A model generated the notes under the pieces. It was not told the DNA's origin and did no database searches. It saw nothing but the letters and a program-made list of their open reading frames with translations. A program made the translations under genes and the position numbers. Positions 59,140 to 64,000 of a DNA stretch of 64,000 nt are shown here, piece after piece (positions within the stretch are counted from its first letter, which is position 1; the number at the start of each line of letters is the position of its first letter). Source of the stretch: an uncultured Actinomycetes bacterium (GTDB lineage Bacteria > Actinomycetota > Acidimicrobiia > Acidimicrobiales > RAAP-2); contig CAIQGE010000035.1 in NCBI GenBank assembly GCA_903871335.1, positions 17,739 through 81,738 of the forward strand, in the 5' to 3' direction.

Positions 59140-60717
59140 GGAGACGGCCAATTGAATAAAACGCACGACGAGCAAGACTCCCGCGATCGCGAGATAGGAC
59201 GCCACGAAGCGAAGAAGCCACCTTCGAGGACGACTGGTAATCGGGGCGGCGACGAGGGAAAGACGCGGGGTTCGCCAATCGCGACGATCACCGGTAAAGA
59301 CGGGGGCGGGAGCGGACAGCCGGAGGCCGATCGGAATACCCACCACGAGTCCGACGATGGCGATCGGCGCGAGCACCGCGAGAAGTTCCACCACGTTGAT
59401 GTTCGGCAACACCGTCGACACCATCATGACGGCCGACAGAACAACCAGAATCGTGACGATCACAGTGGCGAGAACATTGAGCCACCGGGCGTTCACCCAC
59501 GGGCCGAGGATCGCGCGGTCATTGCTCAAGAGCAGGACGAAGATGGTCGTACTCGGCAGCATCAGTCCGCACATTGCCTGCACCATCAAGGTAATCAGCG
59601 ACAACAGATGATTGGGCGAGACGAGTGTGACCGTGCCCGCCACGATCAAGAGTCCCGCGAATCCGCCGTAGAAACCCTTGGCCTCGCGCACACGGAGATC
59701 CAAGCCTTGACGCAGTCCGGAGACGTCCCCGAGCGCGTAACTACTGGCCAGTGTCACCGCCGCCGCACCGATGATGGACGCGTTCAACAAGATGATGGCG
59801 AAGAACACCCCGGAACCATGACCCACGTGCGTGGCGAGTCCTTGGGCCACGTGGAGAGTGTCCACGTAGGCTGACGTGCCGCCGTAGGGTGACAGGCCGG
59901 CCGCCGTCGCGGCGATCAGTGCGGATGCTCCAATGACCACGATGATCGAGCCCAAGATGGTGTCGACGCGTTCGTAGTTCAACCACCGCGGTGAGATGCG
60001 CTTGTCGACGATGTTGCTTTGTTGGAAATACAGCTGCCACGGCGCCACGGTGGTACCAATGATCGAGATGATGAGAAGCACGGACGCCGACGACGCCCCG
60101 CCCCTGATGCCGGGCACCACTGCGTGGTGGATGACCTGGGAGAAATTGGGATGCGTCACCAACACGAGCGGAACAACGAAGAAATTGATAGCGACAAAGA
60201 GCATCATGAATCGCTCCCACCGCTGAAATGATCCCGAGGCCGTGACGGCGAAAAGAGCGAGCACCGCGATGGGCACCGAGTAGAAGCGAGATACCCCGAG
60301 GTACTGCATCGAGAGGGAGACGCCGATGAATTCCGTGATGATGATCAAGAAGTTGAGCAACAAAATGGAACCAACGGACACGTTGCCCCAACGTCGTCCA
60401 ATGCGCTCACGAATGAGTCGACCATGCCCAATGCCGGTCACCGCGCCGAGACGTGCCACCATCTCCTGGTTGACAATCAGCACCGGAATCAGCAGGGGCA
60501 AGGTCCACAAGAGGGTGTAGCCGAAGTCCTGTCCGGCTTGCGCGTACGTCGACACGCCACCGGCGTCGTTGTCGCCCACCATGACGATCAGCCCGGGACC
60601 AATGATCGCTAGGAGCGTGAGGAAACGTGCCCGTAGGCCTTGGCGTTCGCCGGCGTCATGGGCTTTGATGGTGCCAAAGGCGCCCGCGATTTCGTTCTGT
60701 TCGTCTGAGTGCTTCAC
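59137..60717 (-). CDS. NRAMP-fold divalent metal transporter, NRMT-like
   Basis: A 526-residue protein with 11-12 membrane segments; GTG 60717 follows AGGAGG. The NRAMP metal site in helix 1 is normally DPGN and in helix 6 MPHN. Here helix 1 reads GDNDAGGVSTYAQAG (DAGG, Asn to Gly) and helix 6 reads TVAPWQLYFQQSNIVD (APWQ, Met to Ala). Loss of the Met and Asn ligands is the change reported for NRAMP-related magnesium transporters. The gene lies behind a structured leader and a PRC/MgtE-N/CBS gene, which also points to Mg2+. Confidence 0.82.
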   Translation of the reverse strand: MKHSDEQNEIAGAFGTIKAHDAGERQGLRARFLTLLAIIGPGLIVMVGDNDAGGVSTYAQAGQDFGYTLLWTLPLLIPVLIVNQEMVARLGAVTGIGHGRLIRERIGRRWGNVSVGSILLLNFLIIITEFIGVSLSMQYLGVSRFYSVPIAVLALFAVTASGSFQRWERFMMLFVAINFFVVPLVLVTHPNFSQVIHHAVVPGIRGGASSASVLLIISIIGTTVAPWQLYFQQSNIVDKRISPRWLNYERVDTILGSIIVVIGASALIAATAAGLSPYGGTSAYVDTLHVAQGLATHVGHGSGVFFAIILLNASIIGAAAVTLASSYALGDVSGLRQGLDLRVREAKGFYGGFAGLLIVAGTVTLVSPNHLLSLITLMVQAMCGLMLPSTTIFVLLLSNDRAILGPWVNARWLNVLATVIVTILVVLSAVMMVSTVLPNINVVELLAVLAPIAIVGLVVGIPIGLRLSAPAPVFTGDRRDWRTPRLSLVAAPITSRPRRWLLRFVASYLAIAGVLLVVRFIQLAVS

Positions 60718-60905
60718 GTTTCCTCCTTTCGGGCGTTACAGGTCGAGCACGAAGGCGCGACCGACGACCGGCGGAGGTGGCTTCTCAGCTACTCCGACGC
60801 GCTCCTCAACGACGCCCCCGTGTGGGGGGTGTTCTGCGGGGTACTTGGGGGTTTCAGAAAGTCCCCCTTTGAACGTGACGGGAGAGGTGGCGACAGTGCA
60901 TTGTC
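60718..60905 (-). promoter_or_regulatory. Structured leader upstream of the NRAMP-like gene
   Basis: The 188-base gap between the two metal-related genes contains four hairpins in order of transcription: GGGGG/CCCCC around 60847-60867, CCCCC/GGGGG at 60815-60828, GGAG/CTCC at about 60773-60795 with a GAGA tetraloop, and GGTCG/CGACC at 60741-60762. The ribosome binding site follows. I could not match it to the M-box or to the yybP-ykoY riboswitch by eye. Confidence 0.45.
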
Positions 60906-62165
60906 TTACTCCTCCACACTCGTCATGCCGAATTCACGGCGCCATCCTTGCGGCAACAACTCTTCGAGCAAGTCGTCCACGGTCACCACGCCGATCATGC
61001 GTTGGTGTTCTTCGTCCACGACCGGCAGAACCGTCAAGTTGAAGTCACTCATTTTACGCGATACCCGCAACACGTCCCAGTGGGGATGAACGTGAGCTAG
61101 TTGAGTGCGCGAAGCGGACAATGCGAGTTCGCTCGGTCGCGCGCGCACCAGCGCGGCGATCGGCGCCGCGCCGACAGGTTGCCCGTTCTCGTCCAAGACG
61201 AACACGGCATTTTGCGCTTCGGCGGGCGCCCGCGACGCGCGGATGGCGTCGAGAGCATCTTGCACCGTGGCCTGCGCGGACACCGAGACGAAGTCGGGAT
61301 TCATGAGCCCGCCCGCGGTGTCCTGGTTGTACTGCAGTAGTTGTCGCACTTTTTGCTGCTGAGGTTCAACCAGTAGTTCCAAGACTGAGAGTCGACGTTC
61401 CTGATCAATCTCACTGATCAAGTCCGCCGCGTTGTCGGGCTCCATACGGCTGAGCACGCGGGCCGCGTCGGCATCGCTGCGAGCTTCGAGAAATTCCAGT
61501 TGGTGCGTCGTGTCAAGTTCCTCGAAGACATCGGCCTCGAGTTCGCGGTCCATGCCGACGGCGTGGATGATCTCTTCGCCTTCGTCGTGACTCGCCTGTT
61601 CGACGAGGTCGGCAATCTGTGCCGGGTGCAACTTCGCCAACTTGCGGTACGGGATCTTGAGCCGAGCGCTGGGCACGTGACTGACGAAGGGTTCAATGGA
61701 AGCAAAGTCCACGACGGTGCCCGCCGGAATCGACGCCCCGAGTCGTCGACCGAGCAGTCGTCGAAGGATGGGGCGGCGTCCGGGGTCGACGCCAACAACC
61801 TCCCACTTGCCATCAATTTCGGCGAGCTCAATTTCATTCGCCGAGATCAGTCGGCCCCGAACGAGGTTGATGAGGTGGCGCGCCAACAAATCCTCGGCGA
61901 GCAGAATTTCTCCCGGACGTCGCTCAAATCGACGTAAGTCAACACGTCGTCCTTCAAAGGTCATGCGACCCTGCGACCATCCGCCAATCTTCCGAATCGG
62001 GACGAAAAGATTGCGACCTTCGATACGAATGACCGCGCCGACCAGCGGCGGGTGTGCGTCAGAACCCACTCGGGCGACTAAGTCTTGAACGCGACCAATC
62101 CGGTCACCGTCTTGGTCGAAGATAGGCCGACGAATGAAGGTCGAGAGGTGAAGGACTTGGGTCAT
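60906..62165 (-). CDS. PRC-barrel / MgtE N-domain / CBS-pair protein
   Basis: A 419-residue soluble protein. Residues 1-75 are PRC-barrel-like (RRPIFDQDGDRIGRVQDLVARV), followed by a second beta-rich part; about 175-280 is the helical MgtE N domain (LAKLHPAQIADLVEQ, LSRMEPDNAADLISEI); about 285-410 are two CBS domains (YNQDTAGGLMNPDFVSVSAQ; LPVVDEEHQRMIGVVTVDDL). In MgtE channels these domains sense Mg2+, but here the membrane channel is absent. It most likely senses Mg2+ and controls the NRAMP-like transporter encoded downstream. Confidence 0.88.
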   Translation of the reverse strand: MTQVLHLSTFIRRPIFDQDGDRIGRVQDLVARVGSDAHPPLVGAVIRIEGRNLFVPIRKIGGWSQGRMTFEGRRVDLRRFERRPGEILLAEDLLARHLINLVRGRLISANEIELAEIDGKWEVVGVDPGRRPILRRLLGRRLGASIPAGTVVDFASIEPFVSHVPSARLKIPYRKLAKLHPAQIADLVEQASHDEGEEIIHAVGMDRELEADVFEELDTTHQLEFLEARSDADAARVLSRMEPDNAADLISEIDQERRLSVLELLVEPQQQKVRQLLQYNQDTAGGLMNPDFVSVSAQATVQDALDAIRASRAPAEAQNAVFVLDENGQPVGAAPIAALVRARPSELALSASRTQLAHVHPHWDVLRVSRKMSDFNLTVLPVVDEEHQRMIGVVTVDDLLEELLPQGWRREFGMTSVEE

Positions 62166-62380
62166 AGGCGGCCCGCAGGCGACCTAAGGCTACCCCTGTC
62201 ACCGCAACGCGGCCAGCACGTCATGCCCCCGCCACTCTCGCCATCGAAGCGAGATCGAGCCACGGAGACGACGGGCTCCACGGCGGGTAAAACCCGTGTG
62301 ACGACAATGTGATCACGACAGGCTTCGGCTAACTTTTCGCGCCATCGGACGCGACGTCGCCGAGGTCGGTCAACGACGAC

Positions 62381-63403
62381 TTACGCCCACGTGAACGACG
62401 TAATGATGTCGATAGCCGCGTCGACGTCGTCGTCCGTGATGCCCGCGTGCGTGACAAAACGTGCACGACGGGGGGACAGAGTTCCGCCGCGCAACCCACG
62501 GTCATCCAGTCGAGCGACCAATTCGCGTGCTCGCTGGTGGTCGAAAGCCACGATGTTCGTTGCGCACGATTCAGGTTCGTAGGCCGATTCCGGGAACCTG
62601 GTCGAGAAAGCGTCGGCGAGTGCCCGCGCACGTCGGTGGTCGTCACCGAGGCGATCGCGCATTGTTCGCAACGCCACCAGACCCGCAGCGGCGAGGATGC
62701 CACCCTGACGCATGGTCCCGCCGAGTCGCTTCCGCTCCACTCGTGCTCGGTCCATGAGATCAGCCGGGCCGGCAAGTAGTGAGCCAACCGGGGCACACAG
62801 TCCCTTGGATAAGCACGTCATCACGGTCGTTGCGGGGGCGGCCAACGCCGCGGGATCTTCGCCGGTGGCGACCGACGCGTTAAATAGCCGTGCACCGTCG
62901 AGGTGCGTCGGACGACCATCCGCGGCGGCGACGATCGACGCGATCTCCCTCGCACCCCAGGGCACGCCTCCGGCGTACATGTGGGTGTTTTCGAGACAGA
63001 GAGCCGCAATGTGCGGTTGATGGTCGAATTCCGCCGAAACGACCTCCGCGACCTCTTCGGCGTCAAGAAAACCCGACGAGTCCTCGATCGGGGCAAATTG
63101 AATCGAGGCATTACGCGCTGACGCACCCATTTCAAAACTCACCACATGGTGGTGGCGTCCGGTTACCACCAGATCTCCGGGCGACGTCAGGACACGCAAC
63201 GCCATTTGGTTCGCCATGACACCCGATGGCACAAAAATTGCCGCTTCCTTACCAACCAGGGCGGCGAACTCGCCTTCGAGCTCCCGGATTGTCGGATCTT
63301 CCCCGTAACCGTCGTCGCCCACCACGGCGGCGGCCATAGCTGAGCGCATGACGTCGGTCGGTTGTGTCACGGTGTCGCTGCGTACGTCAATTACCCGAGC
63401 CAT
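62381..63403 (-). CDS. Threonine aldolase family PLP enzyme
   Basis: A 340-residue fold-type I PLP enzyme. [19 protein letters not shown] and [15 protein letters not shown] are the family N-terminus, [16 protein letters not shown] has the cofactor Asp, and [20 protein letters not shown] the PLP-binding lysine. It would split (allo-)threonine into glycine and acetaldehyde. A leaderless promoter overlaps that of the divergent thioesterase. Confidence 0.93.
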   Translation of the reverse strand: MARVIDVRSDTVTQPTDVMRSAMAAAVVGDDGYGEDPTIRELEGEFAALVGKEAAIFVPSGVMANQMALRVLTSPGDLVVTGRHHHVVSFEMGASARNASIQFAPIEDSSGFLDAEEVAEVVSAEFDHQPHIAALCLENTHMYAGGVPWGAREIASIVAAADGRPTHLDGARLFNASVATGEDPAALAAPATTVMTCLSKGLCAPVGSLLAGPADLMDRARVERKRLGGTMRQGGILAAAGLVALRTMRDRLGDDHRRARALADAFSTRFPESAYEPESCATNIVAFDHQRARELVARLDDRGLRGGTLSPRRARFVTHAGITDDDVDAAIDIITSFTWA

Positions 63404-63409
63404 TCACCA

Positions 63410-63415
63410 AGGTTA
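63410..63415 (-). promoter_or_regulatory. -10 box of a leaderless threonine aldolase promoter
   Basis: TAACCT on the minus strand lies 6 bases before ATG 63403, with no ribosome binding site. Confidence 0.5.
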
Positions 63416-63426
63416 CCGACACCTCG

Positions 63427-63432
63427 TAGTCT
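63427..63432 (+). promoter_or_regulatory. -10 box of a leaderless thioesterase promoter
   Basis: TAGTCT lies 7 bases before GTG 63440. Only 11 bases separate it from the -10 box of the divergent gene, so polymerases cannot occupy both promoters at once. Confidence 0.5.
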
Positions 63433-63439
63433 GTTGGCC

Positions 63440-63853
63440 GTGAGCGAAAGCACCAACGAACACGTTTCCCGTCGCGTGGGAGTCCACGAAGCCCTCGGCA
63501 TCGAAGTCGTCGAAGCCACTCCCGAGCGCGTGATCGTGCGCGTCGAAGTGACCGACCGAGTTCACCAGCCCTACGGCATTCTGCATGGTGGCGTATCGGC
63601 CTTGTTGGCCGAGTCGGCCGCGTCCATTGGCGGCGCCACGGCGGCCGGTCCCGGCAAACTCGTCGTTGGCACAGAGTTGAACTGCAGTCACTTGCGATCA
63701 ATGAGCTCGGGCGTGCTGACCGCTACCGCGACACCGCTTCGTCTGGGCCGCACGATTCACGTCTGGAATATTGATCTCACCGATGACGCCGGTCGTCTGA
63801 TTTGCGTGTCGCGTTGCTCACTCGCCATTCGCGACGTACCCGTCGAAAGTTAG
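63440..63853 (+). CDS. Hotdog-fold acyl-CoA thioesterase (PaaI/MenI-like)
   Basis: GTG 63440 gives 137 residues, the usual size; the frame is open further upstream into the divergent gene. [22 protein letters not shown] is the hotdog signature with the catalytic Glu, and [24 protein letters not shown] is the following beta sheet. It hydrolyses acyl-CoA thioesters. It is followed 7 bases later by fabH, which suggests a role in fatty-acid metabolism. Confidence 0.88.
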   Translation: MSESTNEHVSRRVGVHEALGIEVVEATPERVIVRVEVTDRVHQPYGILHGGVSALLAESAASIGGATAAGPGKLVVGTELNCSHLRSMSSGVLTATATPLRLGRTIHVWNIDLTDDAGRLICVSRCSLAIRDVPVES

Positions 63854-63860
63854 AACGGTC

Positions 63861-64000
63861 GTGGGCATTCGCTTCACCGGCTGGGGTACGGCCGTACCCG
63901 ACCGAGTGGTGACGAACGACGAACTCTCCGCCACGTTGGACACCACCGACGAGTGGATTTTTGAGCGCACGGGCATTCGCGAACGTCGAATTGGTGGGTC
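63861..64000 (+). CDS. fabH: Beta-ketoacyl-ACP synthase III (N-terminal part)
   Basis: The gene starts at GTG 63861 and runs off the window. The visible 46 residues, including [20 protein letters not shown] and [18 protein letters not shown], are the FabH N-terminus with the RTGIRERR signature. The catalytic Cys is outside. FabH starts fatty-acid synthesis by condensing acyl-CoA with malonyl-ACP. Confidence 0.9.
   Translation, partial: MGIRFTGWGTAVPDRVVTNDELSATLDTTDEWIFERTGIRERRIGG

Overview
The window is a gene-dense, high-GC bacterial chromosome segment, very probably from an actinobacterium. Three things support this: two tiny ribosomal proteins typical of Actinobacteria (bS22-like at 1977 and bL37-like at 8045), a pair of mycothiol-amidase-like PIG-L proteins, and the conserved order rsmI - metG - tatD - cell-wall enzyme gene - rsmA - ispE. 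Placement in the Acidimicrobiia is my inference from gene content and style; no rRNA gene is present to confirm it. I see no phage, insertion sequence or CRISPR array. One tRNA gene (Arg, CCT) is present.

Layout. 1-2078: flavoprotein/ferredoxin electron-transfer pair, a VOC protein and bS22. 2082-7993: leftward housekeeping operon (ispE, rsmA, an RlpA-like wall protein, tatD, metG, rsmI, a small unknown). 8045-10615: bL37, a GDPD esterase, two small membrane proteins and the cytochrome oxidase assembly factor ctaG. 10616-17985: a PfkB kinase, two tandem M1 aminopeptidases, a GDT1-type cation transporter and a methyltransferase. 17982-21171: leftward GT4 glycosyltransferase, methyltransferase and terpenoid-toroid protein. 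21292-28145: acyl-CoA dehydrogenase, MarR/MFS efflux pair, Nfu, P450/YihY, a frameshifted carboxymuconolactone decarboxylase, carbonic anhydrase and GNAT. 28142-37370: acs, a GT-C-like membrane protein, an amidase and the pstSCAB phosphate importer. 37570-43749: an accessory-looking stretch with two more GT-C-like proteins, a zinc ribbon, a large secreted protein of unknown function and the only long AT-rich non-coding region. 43765-50290: fhs, an ABM protein, tRNA-Arg, unknowns and a MacB-type ABC pair with glycine-rich loops. 50345-54742: a riboside cluster (NMT1-type ABC importer, ribokinase, nucleoside hydrolase). 54781-64000: ychF, ahcY with a strong terminator, two PIG-L proteins, an NRAMP-fold transporter paired with a PRC/MgtE-N/CBS protein, threonine aldolase, a thioesterase and the start of fabH.

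How genes work together. Many neighbours overlap by 1 or 4 bases (ATGA, GTGA, TAATG), which indicates translational coupling. Genes that start a transcript often have a TANNNT -10 box 6-8 bases before the start codon and no Shine-Dalgarno sequence, so leaderless transcription seems common here; genes inside operons and pstS, acs, ahcY and the NRAMP gene instead have clear purine-rich ribosome binding sites.

Most interesting: the NRAMP-fold transporter, whose metal-site motifs are altered in the way reported for NRAMP-related Mg2+ transporters, sits behind a soluble MgtE-N/CBS sensor-like protein with a structured 188-base leader between them; a 14-bp perfect dyad has the -10 box of the second aminopeptidase in its loop; and the riboside import and degradation cluster.
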